Of a DNA stretch of 64,000 bases, positions 50,667 through 59,681 are shown in pieces. Position 1 is the stretch's first letter; each line of letters opens with the position of its first letter. A program made the position numbers and the translations under genes. The DNA is taken from NCBI RefSeq assembly GCF_045862745.1, contig NZ_BQXN01000002.1:62001-126000 (forward strand), given 5' to 3'. The notes under the pieces are model-generated. The model made no database searches. It was not told where the DNA came from and worked only from the letters and a program-made list of their open reading frames with translations. The stretch is from Furfurilactobacillus entadae (GTDB taxonomy: Bacteria > Bacillota > Bacilli > Lactobacillales > Lactobacillaceae).

Positions 50667-52007
50667 ATGAATCCAGAACAATTATATGGACGGCAGTTAC
50701 TATCCGATGAATTGAGTGACGTTGATCTGCGCCAAGTGGCATCCTTGCAGCGACGGCCGGCCATGAGTCAGCACGGCCGGCGGATTCGTTGTGAGCGGTG
50801 CCAGACGTGGCATGTAAGCGACCAGGTCCGCCTGCCGACCGGAACCTATTTTTGCCCCGCGTGCTTAACGCTTGGGCGGGTCACCAGTCGGCAACAACTG
50901 GTGGGGTTACCGGAACAAAATGCGTTTAAGCCGCCAGTCCATCCGTTAACATGGCAGGGCGAACTGACCCGGTTACAAACGGCGTGTGCTCAAGTAATCG
51001 TGACCGTCTTTCAGCAACGCCGCCAGCACTTGTTGTGGGCGGTGACCGGGGCTGGAAAAACGGAGATGTTGTTTCCTGGGTTGGCGGATGCCCTGGCGCG
51101 TGGTGACCGAATTGCGGTCGCCTCACCCCGCGTCGATGTGTGCTTGGAGCTTGCGCCACGGTTAAAACGGGCGTTTGCAGGCGTCCCAATTGCAGTGTTG
51201 CATGGACGGCAAACACAGCCGTATGCGTATCGCCAGCTGACGGTGTGCACGACGCACCAACTCTATCGATTTTACCACGCCTTTGATGTTATCGTCGTGG
51301 ATGAAGTCGATGCGTTTCCATTTGCACACAACCCGCGCTTGGCGGTGGCAGTCGCAACCGCTAGAAAACTAACGGGCGCGACGTTGTATCTGACAGCAAC
51401 ACCAAGCCGGGCACTATTGCGTGATGTTCACCACGGACGGCTCACGTTGAGTTACTTACCCTTACGTTTTCACGGACATGTTCTGCCAGAATTGACCGTT
51501 CGGTTGGCGATTAATTGGCGCCACCAGCTAGCACGGCACCACTTGCCAGCCGGGATGTTACGGGTGTTAAGCCAATTCATCAAGCGTGAGCAACGTTTCT
51601 TACTGTTTGTCCCACATGTGGCCCAACTAGCGGTCGTGGCAAAAATCTTGACCCGTGTCTTTCCAAAGTTAACGTTTGCGACGGTCCACGCAACGGATCC
51701 TGAGCGACTGGAAAAAGTGACAGCAATGCGTGAACGGCAAGTTCAGGGGTTGATCACGACTACGATCTTAGAGCGGGGGGTCACGTTACCGGGCATTGAT
51801 GTGTTGATTTTAGGTGCGGATGACCCGGTCTTTTCAAGTGCGGCGTTAGTCCAAATGGCAGGCCGTGCGGGACGAAGTGCTGACCGCCCGACTGGCCTTG
51901 TTTGCGCATGGGTCAGTACACAAACGCGAACGATCAAGGAAGCCCAACGTCAGATTCGTCTGGTTAACCGAAAGGGCCGCCGGTTGCCTGAATGGCAACC
52001 TGTGTAA
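50667..52007 (+). CDS. comFA: Competence helicase ComFA
   Basis: A 446-residue DEAD-box-like translocase needed for DNA uptake in transformation. It has an N-terminal zinc module (CERCQTWH...YFCPAC), Walker A AVTGAGKTEM (about residues 126-135), Walker B VVDEVDAFPF and motif VI QMAGRAGRS. It drives transforming DNA across the membrane with ComFC as partner. Divergent from yigZ; promoter elements lie within the ~70-base gap. Confidence 0.93.
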   Translation: MNPEQLYGRQLLSDELSDVDLRQVASLQRRPAMSQHGRRIRCERCQTWHVSDQVRLPTGTYFCPACLTLGRVTSRQQLVGLPEQNAFKPPVHPLTWQGELTRLQTACAQVIVTVFQQRRQHLLWAVTGAGKTEMLFPGLADALARGDRIAVASPRVDVCLELAPRLKRAFAGVPIAVLHGRQTQPYAYRQLTVCTTHQLYRFYHAFDVIVVDEVDAFPFAHNPRLAVAVATARKLTGATLYLTATPSRALLRDVHHGRLTLSYLPLRFHGHVLPELTVRLAINWRHQLARHHLPAGMLRVLSQFIKREQRFLLFVPHVAQLAVVAKILTRVFPKLTFATVHATDPERLEKVTAMRERQVQGLITTTILERGVTLPGIDVLILGADDPVFSSAALVQMAGRAGRSADRPTGLVCAWVSTQTRTIKEAQRQIRLVNRKGRRLPEWQPV

Positions 52008-52936
52008 TGTGTCAGCGGCCGCTTTCCTGGCGGCCGCCAATTGGGCGCCTCTTTTGCTTGCGGCCGCTGACACAACGCGCAGTGTGTGACCGTTGTTTGG
52101 CGACGTTTACCCGAATTGACCGGGCGACTGCCTGTCCACAGTGCGGGCGTGCTCAACAACAACCTGGCCAATGTCATGATTGTGAGCGTTGGAATCAAAT
52201 GGCGGACGTTTCGGCCACAAATGCAGCGCTGTTTGAGTACAATGAGGCGATGAAAGCATTTATGCATGCGTATAAGTTTATTGGTGATTGTCGGCTGGCG
52301 GCGGTCTTTCAGCCAAGCGTTACGGCGGCTATTATGGCACTTCGCCCGGATGTCGTGGTGCCCATGCCGGTGGCCCAATCAACATTAGTTAAACGGGGAT
52401 TTAACCAGGCAACGCTACTTTTGCCACACAGTGTCCTAGTCGTTTCGGCGCTACGGGTTCAAACGGTGATGAAGGTCCAGCAATCACGACTTGGCCGAAC
52501 GGCGCGGTTAGCCCGAACACAACCGTTTGAACTGGATGGACAAGCTGGTCGAAAACTGACCGGTCAGCAGGTGCTTATCTTTGATGATGTGTACACAACC
52601 GGGCGAACAATGCGATTTGCCATGCAAGTCTTACAAGACGCGGGGGCCAAAGTCCCTGACAGGGCTTACATTAGCGCGTTAATGCGCCTTATTGAGGGGT
52701 TATTATTGAGTGTTAACGACAGGTTCGCTATAATAAAGTTACAGGTAGCGATAGAGTGGTCCTATCAAAACCACTTCATGGTAAACGCCCAACGTGGCAC
52801 CATGAAGACAGCGCTAAACGCGCTTAAGCCCCCGCATAGCGGGAACTTAGTTCGGAAGGGAGCGAAGTTTTATGTTAGATGTACAAACTCGTGGAGAAAA
52901 CATCTCAGTAACCGATGCACTCAGAGACTATGTTGA
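51992..52936 (+). CDS. comFC: ComFC phosphoribosyltransferase-like competence protein, 3' end apparently frameshifted
   Basis: The frame begins 16 bases inside comFA. It has zinc-finger pairs (CVMCQRP, CDRCL, CPQCGRA..CHDC) and a PRPP-binding loop VLIFDDVYTTGRTM (residues ~192-205). After DAGAKV the frame reads on into the hpf leader and overlaps hpf. One base off, the sequence reads LTGLTLAR and stops at TAA 52680-52682, the usual ComFC end. A single extra C in CCC (52654-52656) explains this. The catalytic region is intact, so activity may persist with an abnormal tail. Confidence 0.78.
   Translation: MATCVMCQRPLSWRPPIGRLFCLRPLTQRAVCDRCLATFTRIDRATACPQCGRAQQQPGQCHDCERWNQMADVSATNAALFEYNEAMKAFMHAYKFIGDCRLAAVFQPSVTAAIMALRPDVVVPMPVAQSTLVKRGFNQATLLLPHSVLVVSALRVQTVMKVQQSRLGRTARLARTQPFELDGQAGRKLTGQQVLIFDDVYTTGRTMRFAMQVLQDAGAKVPDRAYISALMRLIEGLLLSVNDRFAIIKLQVAIEWSYQNHFMVNAQRGTMKTALNALKPPHSGNLVRKGAKFYVRCTNSWRKHLSNRCTQRLC
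52706..52734 (+). promoter_or_regulatory. Promoter of hpf
   Basis: TTGAGT (52706-52711), 17-base spacer, perfect TATAAT (52729-52734), within the erroneous comFC extension. Confidence 0.75.
52741..52871 (+). promoter_or_regulatory. Structured leader of hpf
   Basis: Four hairpins follow one another with no terminator: AGTGGT/ACCACT (52755-52775), TTCATGGT/ACCATGAA (52775-52806, with inner GCC/GGC), AGCGC/GCGCT (52810-52824) and CCCGC/GCGGG (52831-52843). The hpf ribosome-binding site comes 10 bases later. A 'raiA-hairpin' RNA motif has been described upstream of this gene family in other bacteria; whether this is one is unknown. Confidence 0.55.
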
Positions 52937-53432
52937 TAAGAAAGTAACCAAGATCGAACGGTACTTGGAACCGAATGTCAGCGCTGTTGCCCATGCTAAT
53001 TTGCGGGTCTATCCAGATAAAACAGCAAAGGCAGAAGTGACCATTCCGTTGCCATACTTGACGTTACGGGCAGAAGAAACATCTGATGACCTGTACAAGA
53101 GTATCGACACAATGTCGGATCGGTTGGAACGTCAGGTTCGTAAATACAAGACCAAGGTTAACCGGAAGTCTCGGGAAAAGGGTTACAAGGGCTTAGACTT
53201 CCGTCCAGACGAAGTGGTTGTTGAAGAAGAACAACCAGAAGCACGCTTTGACGTGGTTCGGACCAAGAACCTGCAGCTGAAGCCAATGGATAATGAAGAA
53301 GCCATTTTACAAATGGATTTATTGGGCCATGATTTCTTCATTTACCAAGATGCAGAGACTGATGAAGTTAATGTTGTGTACCGTCGTAATGATGGGCGTT
53401 ACGGTTTATTGCAAGCCGGTAGTATTGATTAA
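52872..53432 (+). CDS. hpf: Ribosome hibernation promoting factor, long form
   Basis: A 186-residue protein: N-terminal YfiA/HPF domain (about 1-100, VQTRGENISVTDALRDYVDKKVTKIERYL) and C-terminal dimerisation domain (about 125-186, FDVVRTKNLQLKPMDNEEAILQMDLLGHDFFIYQDAE). The long form makes 100S ribosome dimers in stationary phase. ATG 52872 follows AAGGGAG. It has its own promoter and terminator and precedes secA as usual. Confidence 0.95.
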   Translation: MLDVQTRGENISVTDALRDYVDKKVTKIERYLEPNVSAVAHANLRVYPDKTAKAEVTIPLPYLTLRAEETSDDLYKSIDTMSDRLERQVRKYKTKVNRKSREKGYKGLDFRPDEVVVEEEQPEARFDVVRTKNLQLKPMDNEEAILQMDLLGHDFFIYQDAETDEVNVVYRRNDGRYGLLQAGSID

Positions 53433-53455
53433 GTAATCAAATGGAGTTCATTGTA

Positions 53456-53481
53456 AGCACCGCAATTGCGGTGCTTTTTTT
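53456..53481 (+). terminator. Terminator of hpf
   Basis: A perfect palindrome AGCACCGCAA/TTGCGGTGCT (53456-53475) followed by seven Ts. Confidence 0.92.
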
Positions 53482-53722
53482 ATTGCCTTACTAGACAACT
53501 GTTGAAGTGGTTGGCTATGAACACCGGATTTTTGACCGAGAAGCGGGGAATTCGGGTGGGTCATCGTTGTGTAAATGTTAGTGGAACGTTAGGATTAAGA
53601 GGAATCTGTGGCTAAATCGGGCGAACCAGTTTTAAATACGGCCATCTAATGCTAAAATATATAGTTGATATACTGCGCGGTTTGTAACATTAACGCGCCT
53701 AAGGGAAGGAAAAAGTTACTGT
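53482..53722 (+). promoter_or_regulatory. secA upstream region with two extended -10 elements
   Basis: No gene in this stretch. TGCTAAAAT (53650-53658) and TGATATACT (53666-53674) are both TGn-extended -10 hexamers; a GCGCG/CGCGC hairpin (53675-53698) follows, ahead of the secA site AAGGGAAGG. Confidence 0.5.
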
Positions 53723-56086
53723 ATGCCAAACCTCTTAAAAAATTGGGTTGAATCAGATGCCCGTAAAGTTCGTCGGTTAGGCCAAACGGCTGATGAAGTC
53801 ATGGCTTATGAAGATGAATATGCAAAATTAAGTGATGAAGAATTACAGGCAAAAACGCCTGAATTCCAAGAACGCTATCAAAATGGCGAAACCTTGGATA
53901 ATTTGCTGCCAGAAGCCTTTGGTGTTGCGCGTGAAGCAGCCAAACGGGTTTTAGGCCTCTTTCCATTCCGGGTTCAAATCATGGGGGGGATTGTCCTCCA
54001 TCATGGTGATATTGCGGAAATGAAGACTGGTGAAGGGAAGACCCTGACGGCAACCATGCCCGTGTACCTCAATGCATTATCAGGTAAAGGGGTTCACGTT
54101 GTTACGGTTAACGAATACCTGTCTGCTCGTGACGCGACGGAAATGGGTGAACTGTACAACTGGCTAGGATTAAGCGTTGGGATCAACGGAGCTGAAAAGT
54201 CTGCTGCTGGAAAGCGGGAAGCGTACGATTCTGACATTACCTACTCAACAAACGGTGAAATTGGGTTTGATTACCTTCGTGATAACATGGTCGTTTACAA
54301 GGATGACCAAGTTCAACGTGGGCTAAACTTTGCGATCATTGATGAAGTTGACTCCATTTTGATCGATGAATCACGGACACCGTTGATTATTTCAGGTGGT
54401 TCAGCCGGAAATACAAACCTGTACGAACGGGTTGACCTGTTTGCAAAGACGTTACGTGAAAAGACGGATTACAAGGTTGACCTTGAATCAAAGACCGTTT
54501 CACTGACGGATGAAGGAAACCGGAAGGCTGAAAAATACTTCGATCTAAAAAATCTGTACGATACTGAAAATACGGCGCTAACACACCATATTGACCAGGC
54601 GTTGCGGGCCAACTTCATCATGTTCAACAACAAGGACTATGTGGTTCAAGAAGGGGAAGTTCAAATCGTTGACTCCTTTACCGGACGGATCATGGAAGGC
54701 CGGCGGTTCTCTGACGGCTTGCACCAAGCGTTGGAAGCTAAAGAACATGTGGACATCCAAGAAGAAACCAAGACGATGGCCAACATCACGTACCAAAACT
54801 TGTTCCGGATGTACGACAAGCTTTCCGGGATGACCGGGACGGCGAAGACGGAACAAGAAGAATTCCGTGAAATTTACAACATGGAAGTTATCACAATTCC
54901 AACGAACAAACCGGTTTTGAGACAGGATGAACCAGACTTACTGTACCCAAGTTTGAAGAGTAAGTTTAACGCGGTTGTGGACGAAATTAACCGACTTCAC
55001 GAAAAGGGTCAGCCAATGTTAATTGGGACCGTGGCCGTGGAAACGTCTGAATACTTGTCACACCAGTTGGATGAAATGAACATTCCCCACAGTGTGCTGA
55101 ACGCGAAGAACCACGCCCGCGAAGCTGAAATCATCATGAATGCGGGCCAAAAGGGTGCCGTAACCATTGCCACCAACATGGCTGGTCGTGGAACGGATAT
55201 CAAGCTTGGACCTGGGGTTCGTGAACTTGGTGGTCTTGCTGTGATTGGGACGGAACGTCATGAATCACGGCGGATCGATAACCAACTTCGGGGCCGTTCT
55301 GGACGGCAAGGGGATCCTGGTTTTTCACAGTTCTACTTGTCATTAGAAGATGATTTGATGCTCCGGTTTGGTTCTGAACGGGTCAAGTCACTGCTTCAAC
55401 GGATGAATGTTGAGGAAGATGACGCGGTCATTAAGAGCCGGTTAATCACGCGGCAAGTTGAATCTGCTCAAAAGCGGGTTGAAGGGAATAACTATGATTC
55501 CCGGAAGAACGTGCTGCAATACGATGACGTTATGCGTGAACAACGTGAAGTTATCTATAAGCAACGGCAAACTGTGATCACCGAACCAGATGACTTGAAG
55601 TGGGTCATCATGCCGATGATTGAACGGACCGTTAACCGCATCGTTGATATGCATACAAATGGTGACCAGGCTAACTGGGAACTTGAAAGCATTGCCGACT
55701 TCGCAACGGCTGCAATGGTTGATGAAGACACCATTTCCGTTGAAACGTTGTCTGGCAAATCAGCAGCGGACATTAAGGCTTACTTGATGGACCGGGCCGA
55801 AGACGTTTACCAAGCTAAACAAAAGCAGCTGTACGATCCTAACCAAATGCTTGAATTCGAAAAGGTGGTTATCCTCCGTTGTGTGGATTCTCACTGGACT
55901 GATCACATTGACACACTGGACCAGCTTCGCCAATCCATTCAATTACGTGGTTATGGTCAGCTGAACCCACTGATTGAATACCAAAGTAACGCCTTTACGA
56001 TGTTTGAAGAAATGGTCTTCGACATTGAATATGACGCAACCCGTCTCTTCATGAAGAGTGAAATTCGGCAAAATATGGAACGTTAA
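53723..56086 (+). CDS. secA: Preprotein translocase ATPase SecA
   Basis: A 787-residue motor. NBD1 has EMKTGEGKTLTATMP (Walker A, about residue 98) and IIDEVDSILIDE; NBD2 has ATNMAGRGTDIKLG and RQGDPGFSQFYLS. The C-terminal helical scaffold is present but the basic zinc-binding tail of many SecA proteins is missing; the protein ends KSEIRQNMER, typical of lactobacilli. It pushes preproteins through SecYEG, whose SecE is at 7.4 kb. Confidence 0.97.
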   Translation: MPNLLKNWVESDARKVRRLGQTADEVMAYEDEYAKLSDEELQAKTPEFQERYQNGETLDNLLPEAFGVAREAAKRVLGLFPFRVQIMGGIVLHHGDIAEMKTGEGKTLTATMPVYLNALSGKGVHVVTVNEYLSARDATEMGELYNWLGLSVGINGAEKSAAGKREAYDSDITYSTNGEIGFDYLRDNMVVYKDDQVQRGLNFAIIDEVDSILIDESRTPLIISGGSAGNTNLYERVDLFAKTLREKTDYKVDLESKTVSLTDEGNRKAEKYFDLKNLYDTENTALTHHIDQALRANFIMFNNKDYVVQEGEVQIVDSFTGRIMEGRRFSDGLHQALEAKEHVDIQEETKTMANITYQNLFRMYDKLSGMTGTAKTEQEEFREIYNMEVITIPTNKPVLRQDEPDLLYPSLKSKFNAVVDEINRLHEKGQPMLIGTVAVETSEYLSHQLDEMNIPHSVLNAKNHAREAEIIMNAGQKGAVTIATNMAGRGTDIKLGPGVRELGGLAVIGTERHESRRIDNQLRGRSGRQGDPGFSQFYLSLEDDLMLRFGSERVKSLLQRMNVEEDDAVIKSRLITRQVESAQKRVEGNNYDSRKNVLQYDDVMREQREVIYKQRQTVITEPDDLKWVIMPMIERTVNRIVDMHTNGDQANWELESIADFATAAMVDEDTISVETLSGKSAADIKAYLMDRAEDVYQAKQKQLYDPNQMLEFEKVVILRCVDSHWTDHIDTLDQLRQSIQLRGYGQLNPLIEYQSNAFTMFEEMVFDIEYDATRLFMKSEIRQNMER

Positions 56087-56128
56087 TTCGCGGTAATCGT
56101 GATTTAATTCCGTGGAGTGAATGCACAT

Positions 56129-56169
56129 CAAAACGATTGATTTTCCAATGCGGGAAGTCAGTCGTTTTG
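56129..56169 (+). terminator. Hairpin between secA and prfB
   Basis: An 18-base stem (56129-56146 with 56152-56169) in which three positions are G-U pairs, but only GTTTATG follows. It may be a weak terminator of secA or an attenuator of prfB. Confidence 0.4.
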
Positions 56170-56226
56170 GTTTATGAAGGACAAATTGTTTAGAACGTTA
56201 AATTAACGAAATAAGGAGTGAATGTT

Positions 56227-57343
56227 ATGGAACTAGCTGAAGCAAAACAACGGTTAGCCGACATGCAGCAACAGATCACGAACTTTAGGGGGTCACTTTG
56301 ACCTCGATGCCCTAGATCAGAGCATTGCTGAAAATGAAGCCCGAATGGCCGAACCGGATTTTTGGAACGACAACGTGGCGGCCCAAACGGTGATTGATGC
56401 CAACAATGCGTTGAAGGCAAAACACGACACGTTTATGGAGCTGGATGAGGCCGTGGAAAATCTGGCCCTCACCATTGAATTGCTGGACGATGAACCAGAT
56501 GACGAAATGATGGCACAATTGGACGATGATGTGGCTGCAACTGAGAAACGGTTACAGGCGTACCGCCTAACCCAACTGTTGGATGAACCGTACGATGGAA
56601 ACAATGCCATTCTGGAAATTCATCCCGGTGCTGGTGGGACCGAATCACAGGACTGGGGTCAAAACCTTCTGCGGATGTACACGCGGTGGGCAGAACAACA
56701 CCAGTTCAAGGTCGATATTGTGGATTACCAAGCGGGGGACGTTGCGGGGTTAAATAGCGCGACCATCCTCATTTCAGGAACCAACGCTTACGGTTATTTG
56801 CGAAGTGAAAAAGGGGTTCACCGGTTTGTTCGGATTTCCCCGTTTGATTCAGCTGGACGGCGCCACACGTCCTTTGTGAGTGTGGATGTTATGCCAGAAT
56901 TGGATGATTCCATTGAGGTGGATCTGAATCCGGATGACATTCGGATGGAAGTTTTCCGTTCTAGTGGTGCCGGTGGTCAGCACATCAATAAAACCTCATC
57001 CGCGGTTCGGTTGATTCATGAACCAACTGGGATTGTTGTGTCATCACAGGCCCAACGGTCACAGTTCCAAAATAAAGACACGGCAATGGCCATGTTAAAG
57101 GCGAAGTTGTACGAACGTGAAGAACAAAAGAAGGCCGAAGAAAAGGCGAAGTTAGAGGGAACCCAGATGGAAATTGGCTGGGGCTCACAGATTCGCTCCT
57201 ACGTTTTCCAACCGTACACGTTGGTGAAGGATCACCGAACGGGGTACGAAACGGGGAACGGACAGGCGGTCTTGGACGGTGATTTAGATCCGTTTATTGA
57301 TGCGTACTTGCAGTGGAACCTGAAACAAAAAAATCCTGATTAA
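56227..57343 (+). CDS. prfB: Peptide chain release factor 2, with programmed +1 frameshift
   Basis: The first frame (ATG 56227) has 24 codons and ends at TGA 56299-56301; translation shifts +1 at CTT-TGA into GAC and continues to 57343, giving 371 residues. The SPF tripeptide in RISPFDSAGRRHTSF (stop codon recognition, UGA/UAA) and the catalytic GGQ in SSGAGGQHINKT are intact. The frameshift acts as autoregulation: RF2 shortage favours shifting. Start follows AAGGAGTG. Confidence 0.96.
56287..56301 (+). promoter_or_regulatory. prfB programmed frameshift site
   Basis: AGGGGG (internal Shine-Dalgarno, 56287-56292), TCA spacer, then the slippery CTT-TGA followed by C, exactly the conserved RF2 recoding signal. 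Confidence 0.95.
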
Positions 57344-57347
57344 GGTG

Positions 57348-57385
57348 AAAGGACCCGCTAACACACGGTGTGGCGGGTCCTTTTT
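57348..57385 (+). terminator. Terminator of prfB
   Basis: AAAGGACCCGC (57348-57358) with GCGGGTCCTTT (57373-57383), then more Ts. Confidence 0.88.
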
Positions 57386-57397
57386 GTACCTAAAATA

Positions 57398-57406
57398 TGC
57401 TATACT
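57398..57406 (+). promoter_or_regulatory. Extended -10 promoter of phoPR
   Basis: TGCTATACT (57398-57406), 50 bases before phoP. Confidence 0.55.
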
Positions 57407-57455
57407 GCACGTGACAAATGGTGATCTGTGGAAAAAGGTGGCTGGAGAAGGGCTC

Positions 57456-58148
57456 ATGACAAAACGCATTTTAGTGGTAGATGATGAACCGAGCATTGTA
57501 ACATTGCTTCGCTATAACCTTGAACAGGCTGGGTATGCCGTTGAGATCGCAACGGATGGCTTGAGTGCATTGGCTAAGATTCAGACGGAAGACTATTTTT
57601 GTGTCCTACTAGATTTAATGTTGCCAGAGTTAGACGGGCTTGAAGTCACAAAGCAAGCGCGTCGTGCCGGAATTCAAACGCCTATCATCATCGTGACTGC
57701 TAAAGGCGATGAATTTGACCGGGTCTTTGGGCTAGAAATTGGTGCGGATGATTACGTCGTTAAGCCGTTTTCCCCACGCGAAATTATTGCACGAATTAAA
57801 GCCGTTACGCGGCGTAATGCGCCAAGTGCCAGCGTTGAACCAACCCACCCCGTCATTACGGTGGGCGAGTTATCAGTTGATGAAGACCGCTTGCGGGTCA
57901 TGCGGGCGGGCCAGCCGATTGCATTGACGCCAAAGGAGTTTGAACTACTGGATTACCTTGTGCAGCGTCAGGGACGGGTGTTGAGTCGCGAGGCGCTTCT
58001 TAACGGCGTGTGGGGCTACAATTATGCTGGTGACAGCCGGATGGTCGATATGCACATTAGCCATCTACGTGAAAAAATTGAAGTTGACCCCAAACATCCG
58101 CAACTGCTAAAAACGGTGCGGGGGTTTGGGTATCAATTCGGGGAGTAA
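57456..58148 (+). CDS. phoP: Response regulator PhoP (OmpR family)
   Basis: A 230-residue regulator. Receiver: ILVVDDEPSIV (acidic pair), LLDLMLPELDG (phosphorylated Asp near residue 52), TAKGDEFD, and DYVVKPFSP. C-terminal winged helix: LTPKEFELLDYLVQRQGRVLSREALLNGVWGY and RMVDMHISHLREKIE. Its place before phoR and pst operon supports phosphate control over WalR. ATG 57456 follows GGAGAAGG; the long upstream extension overlaps the promoter. Confidence 0.92.
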   Translation: MTKRILVVDDEPSIVTLLRYNLEQAGYAVEIATDGLSALAKIQTEDYFCVLLDLMLPELDGLEVTKQARRAGIQTPIIIVTAKGDEFDRVFGLEIGADDYVVKPFSPREIIARIKAVTRRNAPSASVEPTHPVITVGELSVDEDRLRVMRAGQPIALTPKEFELLDYLVQRQGRVLSREALLNGVWGYNYAGDSRMVDMHISHLREKIEVDPKHPQLLKTVRGFGYQFGE

Positions 58149-58154
58149 CAACGA

Positions 58155-59516
58155 ATGCAAACGCTGAAACGACGCTTACTTTGGGGCACCACCCTGTTTA
58201 ATGGGTTCCTTTTGATTGCTTTATGGGCGCTGACAAGCCCACAACATCACGTGGCGGTCGTCATTGCGGTGCTAATAACGGCAATAGGTGAATTTATTGG
58301 GTTGTGGTGGTTAATGGCGCGTCAAGAACGGGTCCTTCGTGATATAACGGGGCAAGTCTTGCACCTTAATGATCCGGCAAAAACACACCGATTACTGCTA
58401 CCGCCAAACCATGCTTACGCAGATTTAACGCAGGCAATCAACATGGCGGCTGATGAATTACGGCACCAAAACCACGTTTTTCAGCGCCAAGAAAGTGAAC
58501 TGGATAGTCTTCTGGAGTATTTGCCTGTTGGTGTAATTGCCATTGACTGGCGCCGGCAGACCCAGTTGCTTAATCCGATGGCAGCGCAGCTACTGGAAAT
58601 TGCGAGTACCCCGATTCCACACCCATACACGGTTGATGTTCAGCAGTATGCGTTAACCGAACAGATCGAAACGACGCTCCGTGAGCACACAAATCGGCGG
58701 CAAACGTTAACCCTGACGTTACCAGCAGCGACGCGGACGCTGGAAGTCTCAACCTTGTATAATCAGCCCCGTCCGCACCACGAACAGGTGCTGGTGCTCC
58801 TGTACGATCTAACCGAAGTGACGCAAATTGAACAAATGCAACTTGATTTTGTTTCCAATGCGTCACATGAGTTGAAGACACCGTTGACAGCCATTGCAGG
58901 CTTCACGGAAACGCTGTTAAACGGGGCGCAGAATGATCCAGAAACCCGGCAGGAATTTTTAAAAATCATTGATGAACAATCGCACCAACTGATGGATTTG
59001 ATTGAAGATGTTTTGTCCGTATCGCGGCTTCAAAATCCGCAACGGCGAACCACAACGCCGGTCGCCGTTAATCTTTCAGAGTTGGTGGCAGCACAATTGA
59101 AGCTTCAGGGGCAGTCCATTGACCGTCGTGAGTTGATGGTGATAAACGACATTCCGGCGGGAACCATTGTAATGAGCGATGCGGGGATGCTGACACAGAT
59201 TGTTAAAAATCTGTTGTCGAACGCGATAAAGTATAATCACCAGCAAGGGACAATTAGGTTTGGCCTGACGACCACATCAACGGGGAACTGGCAGTTGCAG
59301 GTCAAGGACACTGGTTACGGCATGACGCCGGCACAACAAGCACGAATTTTTGAGCGGTTTTATCGTGCAGAGTTGTCGCATACCAAACAACGGGTACCAG
59401 GAACCGGTCTTGGTTTAGCGATTGTTAAGGAACTCGTTGAGTTGCTCGGCGGAACCGTGGGTGTTCAGAGTCAACCGGATGTCGGCACAACGATGACGGT
59501 TAGCTTTCCCAAATAA
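58155..59516 (+). CDS. phoR: Sensor histidine kinase PhoR
   Basis: A 453-residue kinase: two N-terminal membrane segments (about residues 9-27 and 33-54), a PAS domain (LLEYLPVGVIAIDWRRQTQLLNPMA), HisKA box FVSNASHELKTPLTAIAGF with the phosphorylated His near residue 240, and HATPase N box NLLSNAIKYNH, G boxes DTGYGMTP and GTGLGLAIVKEL. No large extracellular sensor, as in other PhoR that read the Pst complex. Starts 6 bases after phoP. Confidence 0.92.
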   Translation: MQTLKRRLLWGTTLFNGFLLIALWALTSPQHHVAVVIAVLITAIGEFIGLWWLMARQERVLRDITGQVLHLNDPAKTHRLLLPPNHAYADLTQAINMAADELRHQNHVFQRQESELDSLLEYLPVGVIAIDWRRQTQLLNPMAAQLLEIASTPIPHPYTVDVQQYALTEQIETTLREHTNRRQTLTLTLPAATRTLEVSTLYNQPRPHHEQVLVLLYDLTEVTQIEQMQLDFVSNASHELKTPLTAIAGFTETLLNGAQNDPETRQEFLKIIDEQSHQLMDLIEDVLSVSRLQNPQRRTTTPVAVNLSELVAAQLKLQGQSIDRRELMVINDIPAGTIVMSDAGMLTQIVKNLLSNAIKYNHQQGTIRFGLTTTSTGNWQLQVKDTGYGMTPAQQARIFERFYRAELSHTKQRVPGTGLGLAIVKELVELLGGTVGVQSQPDVGTTMTVSFPK

Positions 59517-59521
59517 TAACG

Positions 59522-59585
59522 GGCCGTGTTAGCGGCGCATGAATCGTTTTTTAAACGGTGTATGCGGTGCGACACGGCCTTTTTT
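59522..59585 (+). terminator. Terminator of phoPR
   Basis: GGCCGTGT (59522-59529) with ACACGGCC (59572-59579), long inner hairpin, then TTTTTT. Confidence 0.8.
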
Positions 59586-59589
59586 GCGA

Positions 59590-59630
59590 CCTTTACACAA
59601 CCTTTACACATTGACCAACGGGCCTTTACA
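59590..59630 (+). promoter_or_regulatory. Pho box array before pstS
   Basis: CCTTTACA occurs at 59590-59597, 59601-59608 and 59623-59630: spacings of 11 and 22 bases. TTTACA repeats at an 11-base period are the PhoP~P binding pattern in Firmicutes. A TATACA-like -10 follows (59638-59643), so the array occupies the -35 zone. Confidence 0.75.
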
Positions 59631-59681
59631 TCCATTTTATACACTAGGAGGTGAGTTAGAGATGGTCGAGGAGGGGTCTAA

